DNA of 40,956 nt from CAZFIM01 sp964519615 (GTDB lineage Bacteria; Chloroflexota; Dehalococcoidia; GIF9; UBA5629), in contig CAZFIM010000019.1 in NCBI GenBank assembly GCA_964519615.1, positions 1 through 40,956 of the forward strand, given 5' to 3'. The notes beneath the pieces were generated by a model. That model had not been told where the DNA came from and made no database searches. It worked only from the letters and a program-made list of their open reading frames with translations. Numbering within the stretch: position 1 is the first letter of the stretch; every line of letters starts with the position of its first letter. Both the position numbers and the translations under genes were made by a program. This document shows positions 1 to 7,708 of the stretch, piece after piece.

Positions 1-598
1 ACTAGTATAAAATAAATAGTCTCACTGCGCCTGCTTGTGACGGTATATATTTATCCGGTTTTGTAAATGCGGTCCATTGTAAAATGGTGAAAGCGCGTTA
101 TTCTTTGCCCTGTAAAACGTATACGCAGTACAGTTAAAACTGACTACCGTTTTTTTGTCAGGCTGTTACGGGTACCGTTTCATATTTATAAATTCTGGTC
201 AGGTGTTTAATACTAAATAGTGAGGAAGGGGGCATGCTTCAACACAGAGAGGCCGTACATACCGCGAACGTATGCGCAGACAGCAGTATTTGAGATTTGA
301 GATCAGCAGCTTTCTATTATGCAGTAAACAGAGAAAAGTGCTCACCAGAGGCAAGAGCACGAAACCTGTCTATAGCGGTGTATGACAGTTATGCTGCATG
401 CAAGGTGAATCCGTTTTTCTTATATAAAGAGAGTATTTTCAAGACAACTGCGTCTTTTACTGATAGCTCAAGCAGAATACAGTAAAACCTGCTTTGAATA
501 ATTATCGATAACTCATCAGCGGCTGCAGTGTATAAGGCACTTATAGTGCGTATTACCCCGTATTTGTCTGATTAGCGCGCAAATAGATGAACGCTGCG
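1..598. other. Left-edge region without a recognisable gene
   Basis: I see no convincing coding sequence in these 598 bases. The only open frame of any length (297-485, plus) starts without a Shine-Dalgarno sequence and its translation looks like no protein family. The stretch is AT-rich with scattered short T runs. It could hold the upstream region of a gene beyond the left edge or a decayed gene, but nothing in it proves either. Confidence 0.5.
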
Positions 599-1054
599 TC
601 AGGGTAAAAACGGCGGTTTAAAACCCATTCCCAGTAAATCACGGGTTCTGGATTCCAGCTTTGTTAATACGGATTCCAGCTGCTTCTGTTCTTCTTCCGT
701 AATAACTTCAAAAATCATATGCACCGATTGAGAGGCAACGGCACCATATAATGAACTGCCTTTTTCGGTTATTCTTACCGTTGTCTTTCTCGTACCGGCT
801 CTGCGAGTTTTTTTTACGAGCCCTTTTTTCTCCATTTTATTGATCCGGATTAGAACAGAGTTTAGTTCTCTGTAATTCCATCGTGCTATTTCATCAAATG
901 TCAGGTCTCGATTCTCGTGACTGAGAATGTAAAGGATCTCCGCCTCCGGTGGTGAAAGATGAAAATGTGTTATTTCTAAAGCCCTGGCCTTTCTTACCAG
1001 TGTTGTTACTTGATCCAGGTGTACCCATAGGTCCTTTAAGACTTCTATCTTCAT
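599..1054 (-). CDS. MarR-family transcriptional regulator
   Basis: A 151-residue winged-helix regulator of the MarR type, a family that binds palindromic DNA as a dimer and often represses its own promoter. Visible elements are an N-terminal dimerisation helix, the segment LSPPEAEILYILS (about residues 33-45), a recognition region ending in NSVLIRINKMEKKGLVKK (about 65-82), and the wing TRKTTVRITEKG. Length is normal for the family. The ATG at 1054 is preceded by an AAGGCGGA Shine-Dalgarno at good spacing. A 13-bp palindrome lies about 30 bp upstream, consistent with autoregulation. The nearest gene on the same strand is the SDR gene upstream, but over 140 bp separates them, so its target is unknown. 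Confidence 0.9.
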   Translation of the reverse strand: MKIEVLKDLWVHLDQVTTLVRKARALEITHFHLSPPEAEILYILSHENRDLTFDEIARWNYRELNSVLIRINKMEKKGLVKKTRRAGTRKTTVRITEKGSSLYGAVASQSVHMIFEVITEEEQKQLESVLTKLESRTRDLLGMGFKPPFLP

Positions 1055-1083
1055 CCGGTATCCGCCTTTACTTACTTATAGTT

Positions 1084-1096
1084 ATTCAAATTGAAT
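1084..1096. promoter_or_regulatory. Palindromic operator candidate upstream of the MarR gene
   Basis: ATTCAA-A-TTGAAT is a perfect inverted repeat around a central A. It lies 30 bp before the start codon of the MarR gene and just downstream (on the minus strand) of a TATAAT-like hexamer near 1105-1112. Size, symmetry and position fit a MarR autoregulatory operator. No binding evidence exists; this is inferred from sequence alone. Confidence 0.45.
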
Positions 1097-1196
1097 TATT
1101 CTATATTATAACCGTTGTTCACAGTATTATATACATTTCTGAAATAAATATCAGCTATATTATTCTGAATGAACCTGTGTAATCAAGGAATTCATT

Positions 1197-1961
1197 TTAT
1201 CTGCGCCCGCCGGAGACTACGATGGTCTCCCCTACAATGTCACCGGAAACGTCGGAGGCAAAAAAAGCTACCGTATTAGCGATGTCCTGAGGGACTGTGA
1301 GTCTGCCTACGGGTGTTTCTTTCTTCTCGATTTCATCCATTCCCGGCGGCGGGCCGCCGGCAAAACCTGTTTTCACAAAACCGGGCGCGACTCCGTTTAC
1401 ATTGATTCCCAGCGGCGCTACTTCATAAGCCAGCGCCCTGGTAAAGGCGACAATTCCAGCTTTGGCTGCGCTGTAAACGGCAAGAACTCCTTGCGGATAT
1501 ATGCCGACAATTGACGAGACATTGATAATTTTGCCGGATCTACGTGCGATCATGTGGTCGATAACTGCTTTTGTGCATTTTATTGCACCTTTTAAAAGAA
1601 CATCGACTTCGAAGTCCAGTTCCTCCTCAGTGTGTTCAAAAAAGACCCGCGGCTTTGAGGCAGAGCCGGCATTGTTAACCAGTATATCGATCTTGCCGAA
1701 TTCTTCCAGCCCCTTCTTTACGGCAGCCTTCATTTGCGTGCTGCTTGTGATATCCGCTTTCACAGCTATCGCTTTGCGGCCGAGGGTCTTGATCGCTGCT
1801 GCAGTTTTTTCCGCTCCCGCGAGGTCGATATCGCTCACTATAACATCGCAGCCTTCCCGCGCGAGCGTCAATGCTATGGCTTTCCCCAGACCAATCTGGC
1901 TGCCTCCGCCGGTTACCAGTGCTACCTTATCCCCAAGATGATAGTCCAATGTCTCCTCCAT
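1197..1961 (-). CDS. Short-chain dehydrogenase/reductase (SDR), FabG-like
   Basis: A 254-residue classical SDR using NAD(H) or NADP(H). The Rossmann glycine motif TGGGSQIGLG is at about residues 17-26, NNAG at about 95-98, the catalytic Ser in NVSSIVG at about 147-153, and the YxxxK pair in YSAAK at about 163-167. The tail VGETIVVSGG matches the family C-terminus. An Asp in VSDID after beta-2 suggests a preference for NAD(H). The substrate cannot be told from sequence; FabG-type 3-oxoacyl reductase or a sugar/alcohol dehydrogenase are both possible. The ATG at 1961 has no SD before it, while GGAGGAG lies just inside the frame, so a start a few codons later is possible. It stands alone. Confidence 0.9.
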   Translation of the reverse strand: MEETLDYHLGDKVALVTGGGSQIGLGKAIALTLAREGCDVIVSDIDLAGAEKTAAAIKTLGRKAIAVKADITSSTQMKAAVKKGLEEFGKIDILVNNAGSASKPRVFFEHTEEELDFEVDVLLKGAIKCTKAVIDHMIARRSGKIINVSSIVGIYPQGVLAVYSAAKAGIVAFTRALAYEVAPLGINVNGVAPGFVKTGFAGGPPPGMDEIEKKETPVGRLTVPQDIANTVAFFASDVSGDIVGETIVVSGGRR

Positions 1962-2393
1962 TCACAATGGTATCGAATATTAAGTACGTGCCGCATACCA
2001 TATCGACGGCGGTAGATGAAATCAGCTTAACTATCATGCAATTCGTCTGTGATACTGCTTAAGATCTTTCACTGCTTCTGTTCTTTTCCCGCTTTGCGAG
2101 TGAAGAGATGCTTTCAGAATATCTGCCACACTTTTTACTGAACATGTTAGTTGAGCTTTCACATTATAGTAATATAATATATGTCATGTCAATATTCAGG
2201 TTATATAATTAGTTCAAATCTCCACGGCGGCATGACCTGTATTCACTATGAAATCTGAATATGCAGGAGAACAATAGGAAGTAGTTTAAAGATGCAAAAG
2301 GCAGAGGATTGTGCAAATCAAGCGGCTGTTAGTTATCTTTATTTATCTATCCGTGGAATAGTGGAATAGCGGTGCAGGGACGTTAATAACCGG
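1962..2393. other. Intergenic region between the SDR gene and the tRNA
   Basis: About 430 bases with no supported gene. It is AT-rich around 2160-2215, with TATA-like stretches on both strands, and presumably carries the SDR promoter. Short open frames here lack ribosome sites. Confidence 0.5.
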
Positions 2394-2465
2394 AGCCAGC
2401 GAAGGGATTCGAACCCCCGACCGGCGGTTTACGAAACCGCTGCTCTACCCCTGAGCTACGCTGGC
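2394..2465 (-). tRNA. tRNA-Thr (anticodon CGU)
   Basis: Read on the minus strand the segment folds as a full cloverleaf. The acceptor GCCAGCG pairs with CGCTGGC, and the D arm is GCTC...GAGC. The anticodon stem GCGGT/ACCGC encloses the loop TTCGTAA, placing CGT (CGU) at 34-36. The T loop is TTCGAAT on a stem GGGGG/CCCTT that uses two G-U pairs. The discriminator base is U, usual for threonine tRNAs, and CCA is not encoded. CGU reads ACG codons. It stands alone rather than in a tRNA cluster. Confidence 0.95.
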
Positions 2466-2523
2466 ACGCCACAATTATAGCCGAATGCCTGATATCAGAG
2501 CAATTTGTCCGCGGTCCGGCCCG

Positions 2524-3792
2524 CTAACGTGAAACCGTGATGCGCCTTAAGCGTTTTCTGAGTCTGTTTGCGGTCAGTACCACAGCGAATACGAACCCCA
2601 CTCCGGCTACGATGATATTGAGAATAAAGGCGTCATGATAGCTTCCGGCGAGATCGTAAATATAGCCGAAGATGTACGGCCCCAGCGCGCATCCAAGCGT
2701 ATAACCTATATCCATCACGCCCAGTATCAAACCCAGCGAGCCGAGACCGAAGATGTTGGCGATGAGGGGAGAACCGAGTATACCTACGCTCCAGGAAAGG
2801 GCGAATACAACGGCAAAAAGGTAAAACAGCCAGACGGCATCAACCTTCAGAAGCATGAGCAGTGCCAGCGCCGTCACGATGAAGCCTATCAGGAATGTTA
2901 TATCGTTGCCTATTCTATCTGCCATATTGCCCGCAAGAATCCTTCCGCCTATTATCGCAATACCTATTACGGAAAGGACGCTTGCAGCGATGGTGGCGTC
3001 TATACCAAGATCGGTGATATACGGCACGATGTGTACAATGATCGCCTCCCCGCAAAATGCGATGCAGAAAAACATGGGCAGCGCCATCCAGAATTCTCTG
3101 GACGCTAATGCTTTGCTCAGTGAGTATCCGGCCTGAACAGGCTTCTCCTCACGATCTGACACCCTTGACTTATCGACGGGATAGACAAAACTCGCCGTCG
3201 GCTGCCTCAGGAACAGAGATGAAAGTATAATTACGGTCATGGTTATGATCCCCATGATAATATAGGATGTCTGCCAGCTATAGGCGGCGATAAGACGCTC
3301 TGCTGCCAGCGGCGATATCATCTGTCCGGCGCCAACCCCCGCCATGACCGTGCCTGTCAACAGGCTTTTCCTGTTGGTGAATCTCCTGTTGATGTAGGAG
3401 AGCACGGGTATATGAACCGAGCCGCCTATGCCGATTATCACGCCGTAGAACAGGTAGAGCTGCCAGATTTCCTGTGTCTGCGACATGAGTATATGGCCCG
3501 CACCCATAAATAAACCGCAGACAAGCAGCACCGCACCTGAGCTCAATTTGTCCGCCAATCGCCCCAGCACGATGCTGGCCAGCCCGTGAACTACCCAGGC
3601 AAGAGAGAATGCTGCGGAGACAGCCGCTCTGGTCCATCCGAATTCGTTCATGACGGGTTTAAAAAAGACGCCGAAAGACGCGCGGGCGCTGCCGAACATA
3701 GCCATAATAAGAAACGCCGCTGTTGCGACAACGAAGCCGTTTGAAGCCAGCCGCTCAATTGCCTGTAAAATACCGGTCTTGTAAGTAGACAT
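2524..3792 (-). CDS. MFS transporter, OFA/monocarboxylate-type
   Basis: A 422-residue major facilitator with about 12 predicted membrane helices in two halves, split by a charged central loop around residues 195-220 (VDKSRVSDREEKP). The loop 2-3 signature is present as GRLADKLSSG and is echoed in the second half as GNMADRIGND. Overall organisation (SFGVFFKPVMNEFGWTRA near the N-terminus) matches the oxalate/formate antiporter and monocarboxylate carrier group, which move small organic anions, so an organic-acid substrate is an inference. No strong SD precedes the ATG. The upstream permease gene ends 41 bp away on the same strand, so the two may be co-transcribed. Confidence 0.88.
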   Translation of the reverse strand: MSTYKTGILQAIERLASNGFVVATAAFLIMAMFGSARASFGVFFKPVMNEFGWTRAAVSAAFSLAWVVHGLASIVLGRLADKLSSGAVLLVCGLFMGAGHILMSQTQEIWQLYLFYGVIIGIGGSVHIPVLSYINRRFTNRKSLLTGTVMAGVGAGQMISPLAAERLIAAYSWQTSYIIMGIITMTVIILSSLFLRQPTASFVYPVDKSRVSDREEKPVQAGYSLSKALASREFWMALPMFFCIAFCGEAIIVHIVPYITDLGIDATIAASVLSVIGIAIIGGRILAGNMADRIGNDITFLIGFIVTALALLMLLKVDAVWLFYLFAVVFALSWSVGILGSPLIANIFGLGSLGLILGVMDIGYTLGCALGPYIFGYIYDLAGSYHDAFILNIIVAGVGFVFAVVLTANRLRKRLRRITVSR

Positions 3793-3833
3793 AATACTGT
3801 AGAAGGAAGGGTCTATTCAAAGAATCATACTCT

Positions 3834-4361
3834 TCACACGACATTTATATCTTTGAAGAGCCGCTCAGCCAGCATACCCGCCAGCGGAGCAAAGAAAAAA
3901 GTACATGCTAAGCGTATGACCGTAAATCTCCAGCCCATTATACCTATTTCCAGAGGCAATCTGAATACTCCCGTTAGTGACCATGCTGTCAGCAGGGCGA
4001 CCATTGTCCCGGCGCTGGACCCAATTCGCAGGAGCCCTGCCGCAATGGGAAGGCTGATATAGGGGCCGCCCGGCATCAGACATCCCACGGCGGTACCTAT
4101 GAGAATACCCCGCCAGCCGGATTCGGCGCCCACCCATCCGGAGATCGTTTCTCTGGGTATAAGCAGGGGAAGCATTCCGGCGATAATAAAGGCAAAAATC
4201 AGCATGGGCAATATCGTTATCAATAACCAGCCGGCAGATTTCAATGCTTGAATATGAAGGTCTCCTCCCTTCCAGTAGCCGAATGCCAGTAGTGCGAAGG
4301 CGAGTATGCCCATGATTATTGTTGGAATCAACATTGCACTGAACCTCCCCTTTTTCTTCAT
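3834..4361 (-). CDS. Half-size permease, DUF318/ArsP-like
   Basis: A 175-residue integral membrane protein with about five hydrophobic helices. The motif CLMPGGPYISLPIAAGLL (about residues 91-108) resembles the glycine/proline-rich repeat of predicted permeases of the DUF318/ArsP group, whose better-known members export organoarsenicals. Those are usually about twice this length with two such repeats, so this looks like a half-size form that may work as a dimer. I start it at the ATG at 4361 (MKKKGRF, with GGGAG upstream). A second ATG at 4334, after GGGGAGG, is an equally plausible start. It lies upstream of the MFS gene on the same strand. Substrate unknown. Confidence 0.6.
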   Translation of the reverse strand: MKKKGRFSAMLIPTIIMGILAFALLAFGYWKGGDLHIQALKSAGWLLITILPMLIFAFIIAGMLPLLIPRETISGWVGAESGWRGILIGTAVGCLMPGGPYISLPIAAGLLRIGSSAGTMVALLTAWSLTGVFRLPLEIGIMGWRFTVIRLACTFFFAPLAGMLAERLFKDINVV

Positions 4362-4652
4362 TACGGCTCCCTGAACTGAATTTGAACCTGTTGAATAATA
4401 AAGTTGTTGCCTGATACGTCTATTGTATAGCATACTGAACGGGTGAAAAAGGGGGAGATGTACGCTGGAGCATAACTATGTGATTTCCCGTAGTGGCGGG
4501 CAAATACGCTTCCGCCGGATTGATTGAGATCCGGCGAAAGAGGTACAATGGATAGCGGCATATCACGTTCACTATATTTTTCCCTGTTGTACATATATTT
4601 AATAATAAAACAATCGATTCTTCCATAAAAAAGTACTTGAAAGGGGTGATAA

Positions 4653-5096
4653 ATGAGTTTTAAGGACTGTATCGCATTCGCCAATGAAAACCCGCGGTGT
4701 TATCTGGCTACCATAGATGAGAAAGGACTGCCGAGAGTAAGGCCGATGGGCCAATGGTTTGCCGACGAGAAGGGATTTTATTTCTCTTCCCATGAATCCA
4801 AAATGCTCTATAAGCAGGTAAAGAACAATAACAGGGTCGAGGTCTGCTATTATAAACCGGACCCTGACGGCTCGTTGGGCACTGTGCTTCGTGTATCAGG
4901 TGAAATAGAGTTTCTCGATGATCTGCAGTTAAAGGAAAAACTTTTAGCAGACAGGCCTTTTATTAAAGATATGTATGGAATAAGAAGCGCACGCGATGCC
5001 GGCCCATGTATTTTCCGCATACATAAAGGTGAGGCCTATTTCTGGACGCATGATTATAACGTTCGGGAAGCGGACATTATTAAATACAAGTTTTAA
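4653..5096 (+). CDS. Pyridoxamine 5'-phosphate oxidase-fold flavoprotein
   Basis: A 147-residue single-domain split-barrel protein of the PNPOx-like family, members of which bind FMN, F420 or heme. The opening segment NPRCYLATIDEKGLPRVRP (about residues 13-31) is the family's first beta-hairpin, followed by GFYFSSHESKMLYKQVKNN and VEVCYYKPD. The C-terminal FRIHKGEAYFWTHD closes the barrel. A clear SD (AAGGGG) precedes the ATG. Close relatives are often annotated only as PNPOx family, and true PdxH activity is unlikely because PdxH is longer and keeps a different C-terminus. A role as a flavin-dependent reductase is an inference. Confidence 0.85.
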   Translation: MSFKDCIAFANENPRCYLATIDEKGLPRVRPMGQWFADEKGFYFSSHESKMLYKQVKNNNRVEVCYYKPDPDGSLGTVLRVSGEIEFLDDLQLKEKLLADRPFIKDMYGIRSARDAGPCIFRIHKGEAYFWTHDYNVREADIIKYKF

Positions 5097-5237
5097 CCGG
5101 GATACGGCAGTCTTTTATTTGCCTGCGCGTCTTGCATATTTTCAGCAGGTGTGTGTACATCGGCATAGTTTACTTCCTTTCCAAAGTGGGGAATGATAAA
5201 GTGATGCATAGGGAGTATTAGTAAGGAGGTTGGGATC

Positions 5238-5699
5238 ATGGCTGTGACTAAGATACGCAGAGCGGGTATTATAGCCTTCTTTATCTCAGTATTTTTCCTG
5301 ACCGGTTGTACGGCAGATATCGGTTCTGCTGAGCCGGTGAAACTCGGAAGTCCGCCGGAAACTTCATCACATCAATCTCAGGGTTGGTGGACTGGCACAT
5401 GGGAATCAGCACAATGGGGTACCATGGAGCTTGTACAGGACGGCGATATGGTAACCGGTACATATACATGGGAAGAGGGTAAAATTGCAGGCATGACAAA
5501 CGGCCGCATGCTTACCGGGACATGGTCCGAGTCTCCCACCTACCAGCCGCCTGATGATGCCGGTGATTTTAAATTCACCATATCCGATGACGGCACTTCC
5601 TTTACAGGCCAATGGCGCTACGGCTCTTCAGGAGACTGGCAGGGAAGTTGGAGTGGGGAAAAGGTGCAGCGCGACTCCCGTCTATTGATAATAGAGTGA
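5238..5699 (+). CDS. Small secreted lipoprotein of unknown function
   Basis: A 153-residue protein with a lipoprotein signal: basic MAVTKIRRAG, a hydrophobic run, then the lipobox LTGC with the acylated Cys at residue 24. The mature part is rich in Trp, Gly and Thr and repeats a short strand pattern (WTGTWES, VTGTYTWEEG, LTGTWSES, FTGQWRYG, WQGSWSG). This suggests a small antiparallel beta-barrel of the kind seen in lipocalin-like or avidin-like domains. AAGGAGG precedes the ATG. Function is unknown; extracellular ligand binding would fit the fold guess but is not shown. It converges with the zinc-ribbon gene, leaving 13 bp between stops. Confidence 0.8.
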   Translation: MAVTKIRRAGIIAFFISVFFLTGCTADIGSAEPVKLGSPPETSSHQSQGWWTGTWESAQWGTMELVQDGDMVTGTYTWEEGKIAGMTNGRMLTGTWSESPTYQPPDDAGDFKFTISDDGTSFTGQWRYGSSGDWQGSWSGEKVQRDSRLLIIE

Positions 5700-5712
5700 T
5701 TTGCCTGTGTTT

Positions 5713-5886
5713 CTAATGTGATGAAGGAGGCAAACTCACCTCACCGGGCAACGCCTTGCGCAGCGATACGACTCCGCATTTGGGGCACTTGGCCTCTTTC
5801 ACCATGGTGCCTCTGGGAATTTTCGCCAGCCCTTTAAAATCGCAGTTATCGCACACTACCGCCAATTCATAGGTATCTTCTGACAT
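5713..5886 (-). CDS. Small zinc-ribbon protein
   Basis: A 57-residue protein starting MSEDTYELAVV. Two CxxC knuckles, CDNC (about residues 12-15) and CPKC (about 33-36), separated by about 17 residues, form a rubredoxin-like zinc ribbon. CAGGAG sits at correct spacing before the ATG at 5886. The frame stays open further upstream (to 6009), but that extension runs through an inverted repeat and lacks a ribosome site, so I reject it. A nucleic-acid-binding or partner-docking role is typical of such ribbons but unproven here. Confidence 0.75.
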   Translation of the reverse strand: MSEDTYELAVVCDNCDFKGLAKIPRGTMVKEAKCPKCGVVSLRKALPGEVSLPPSSH

Positions 5887-5924
5887 GGGAATATCTCCTG
5901 TATGATGCAATAGGTAATTATAAC

Positions 5925-5957
5925 AGGACTTGCGGTAAAAGGTTCGCCGCAAGTCCT
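5925..5957 (-). terminator. Inverted repeat after the DUF4389 gene
   Basis: AGGACTTGCGG and CCGCAAGTCCT form a perfect 11-bp stem with an 11-nt loop. It lies 68-100 bp downstream of the broken DUF4389 gene and upstream of the zinc ribbon. On the minus strand it is followed by GTTATAATT, only a weak U tract that also resembles a -10 box (TATAAT) for the zinc-ribbon gene. Terminator function is likely but not certain. Confidence 0.55.
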
Positions 5958-6024
5958 TTCGTGTACACATTCCTGTCGCTTGCTGTTGCTTTGGTATTGC
6001 GGACGGCATTAAAGCAATATTCTG

Positions 6025-6661
6025 TTAAGCCAGACTGAAGGGCGGATATTTATCCGTTGTCAGTATAAAGGCATAGATCGTCACGCGCAGCGACCAGCGG
6101 AACACTCCCTCTACAAAGTCGAAAATCGAACGTGGGTAATTCCCGGTAAAGAGAATAGCAAACCATGCGATTATAGTCACCACGATAACTGCAATGCCGA
6201 GAAAGAAGAGCACGATGTAGTGCGGTATTGCCAGGAACCATTTCACCAGCGGCATACCCCGTTTAAGCTCTGTCTGTACATCAGGATATCTGATATCGAT
6301 ATGTACATACTGCTCCTCATCTGTCGAGGGGTAGATATCGTTGAGCAGGAGCAAATAAGCATCGATACGGGTAATGAACTTATAGAGATTGACATTCCAG
6401 TCGAACCACCAGAGAGGATATTTCTTGCGGAAAAGGATCATGAGTATCAACGGCAGAACAAGGATTCCTCCTCCCGCTGCCATCTGGTAGTTTGTTCCCG
6501 GGGTCGCCTTGCCATCCGGTTGAACCTCCGATAATAAGTCCCAGAATGATGGCAATCGGTATCACCGTAAATATCCTGAAAAAGGTAGTCAGCCGGTTCA
6601 GTTTGCGGTCAGGATAATCGATGGAGAGAGTGGCAGGATAGGAACTGGGCATTTCAGACAT
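6025..6661 (-). pseudogene. DUF4389 membrane protein, interrupted by a frameshift
   Basis: Two overlapping frames together encode one DUF4389-type membrane protein. The first (from the ATG at 6661, with AAGGAGG upstream) gives YPATLSIDYPDRKLNRL and the first helix (FRIFTVIPIAIILGLIIGG). The second runs from about 6500 down to 6025. It supplies NYQMAAGGGILVLPLILMIL, the family segments KYPLWWFDWN and YPSTDEEQYVH, and the characteristic ending WFAILFTGNYPRSIFDFVEG...TDKYPPFSL. The break is at a run of four C on the coding strand (6500-6503); removing one C restores a continuous protein of about 211 residues. It could be a sequencing error, a recent mutation or, less likely, programmed frameshifting. 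Function of the family is unknown. Confidence 0.8.
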
Positions 6662-6819
6662 TCTTTTCCTCCTTGATGAAAGTCAGAGTTTTGCCATACT
6701 GCGTGGAAACATTATATCATCAGCTATGATACTTGCCTAGAACCGGCACCACTACAGGCAATTGTCCGGTAGTGCGGGCGCGGTGTCCTCTTTGAATCAT
6801 GGGCAGGCAGGTTCTTAAC

Positions 6820-6849
6820 TTGACACTACCAATATAAAAGGGATAAAAT
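6820..6849 (+). promoter_or_regulatory. Sigma-70-type promoter for rpsU-yqeY
   Basis: A perfect -35 TTGACA (6820-6825) and a -10 TAAAAT (6844-6849) are separated by 18 bp, about 68 bp before the rpsU start. This is the cleanest vegetative promoter I can see in the window and fits a constitutively expressed ribosomal gene. Confidence 0.65.
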
Positions 6850-6916
6850 TTTGCGTTCGTGTATCACGTATAGTGTTAACGAGCCGGCAAGTGTTATTAT
6901 AAAGGAGTGATGCTAT

Positions 6917-7105
6917 TTGGCAAACGTAAAGCTGCAGAGCGGAGAGAGCTTTGAAAGCTTAATCAGGCGATTTACAAAAAAGGTAGAACAGGCGGGTATC
7001 ATCAGTGAGACCCGGCGCCGCGGATTTTACGAAAAACCCAGTATCAAAAGAAAGCGGAAAGAAGCAGCAAAGAGAAGAAAGAGCCGCAGGAGTACCAGGT
7101 CGTGA
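6917..7105 (+). CDS. rpsU: 30S ribosomal protein S21
   Basis: A 62-residue, strongly basic protein matching bacterial S21 over its whole length: VKLQSGESFESLIRRFTKKVEQAG, then RRRGFYEKPSIKRKRKEAAKRR. S21 binds the small subunit near the 16S 3' end and aids initiation. The start is TTG at 6917, preceded by AAGGAG. Its stop overlaps the GTG start of the YqeY gene (GTGA), indicating translational coupling, an arrangement common in many bacteria. Confidence 0.96.
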   Translation: MANVKLQSGESFESLIRRFTKKVEQAGIISETRRRGFYEKPSIKRKRKEAAKRRKSRRSTRS

Positions 7106-7551
7106 CCCTGGTTGCGAAATTAAAAACTGACCTTACGCAAGCAATGAAACAGGGCGATACAATACGTCGTTCTACGTTGCGTCTTTTGCTGGCAAGTATT
7201 AAAAATGCCGAGATCGATAAGCACGGTGAACTGGATGATCCGGAAGTGCTGGTCTTATTGGGCAAAGAGGCTAAAAAACGCCGCGAGAGTATCGAGTATT
7301 TTGAAAAAGGCGAGCGTATGGACCTGGTAGCTCAGGAGAATGCAGAACTTAAGATAATAACTGAGTATCTTCCTGAGCAAATGGGACATGACCAGATAGA
7401 AGCAATAGCGCGCAAAGCAATAGCAGAAGCGGGCGCAGTGGGGCCGGCTGACAAAGGCAAGGTGATGTCAAAGCTTATGCCTCAAATGAAAGGGAAAGCA
7501 GACGGTAAAGAGATTAACGATATTGTCACCGGGCTGCTCAATGCCCTTTAA
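7102..7551 (+). CDS. yqeY: GatB/YqeY domain protein
   Basis: A 149-residue YqeY-family protein, a free-standing relative of the helical tail of the GatB amidotransferase subunit. The family motifs are present: LKTDLTQAMKQGDTIRRSTLRLLLASIKNAEID at the N-terminus, KKRRESIEYFEKGERMDLVAQENAEL in the middle, and DKGKVMSKLMPQMKGKADGKEIN near the end. It starts with GTG overlapping the rpsU stop codon. YqeY is thought to interact with tRNA or tRNA-dependent amidation, but its exact role is not settled. Confidence 0.93.
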   Translation: MTLVAKLKTDLTQAMKQGDTIRRSTLRLLLASIKNAEIDKHGELDDPEVLVLLGKEAKKRRESIEYFEKGERMDLVAQENAELKIITEYLPEQMGHDQIEAIARKAIAEAGAVGPADKGKVMSKLMPQMKGKADGKEINDIVTGLLNAL

Positions 7552-7603
7552 CCTGTAGTGTGTTTGTGTGTGTTTGTGACCATTCCTATAAGTAGATTCT
7601 TAT

Positions 7604-7628
7604 GGCGGCATAGACCGCCTTTTTTTTT
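7604..7628 (+). terminator. Rho-independent terminator after yqeY
   Basis: GGCGG and CCGCC form a 5-bp GC stem around a 6-nt loop, followed directly by nine T residues (7620-7628). It lies 53 bp after the yqeY stop and closes the rpsU-yqeY transcript. It is the only classic hairpin-plus-U-tract terminator in the window. Confidence 0.85.
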
Positions 7629-7665
7629 AGACAGTAGTGTGAAATAACAGACATTTCGGTGCCGG

Positions 7666-7701
7666 GATAGCGTTCATACATCCGCCGGCGCTATCAGGAG
7701 G
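7666..7701 (+). promoter_or_regulatory. Hairpin abutting the DUF1015 ribosome site
   Basis: GATAGCG (7666-7672) pairs with CGCTATC (7689-7695), and the Shine-Dalgarno AGGAGG follows immediately at 7696-7701. The ribosome site decides the start: the ATG at 7703 is only 1 nt away, whereas the in-frame GTG at 7709 is at ideal spacing. The hairpin could affect ribosome access. Confidence 0.4.
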
Positions 7702-7708
7702 TATGCAG

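Noticed and set aside
297..485. Open frame of 62 codons in the left-edge region
   Set aside because: No ribosome site, no conserved-looking motif, and mixed hydrophobicity unlike a signal peptide or known small protein.
5887..6009. N-terminal extension of the zinc-ribbon gene
   Set aside because: It runs across a perfect hairpin and has no ribosome site, whereas CAGGAG marks ATG 5886.
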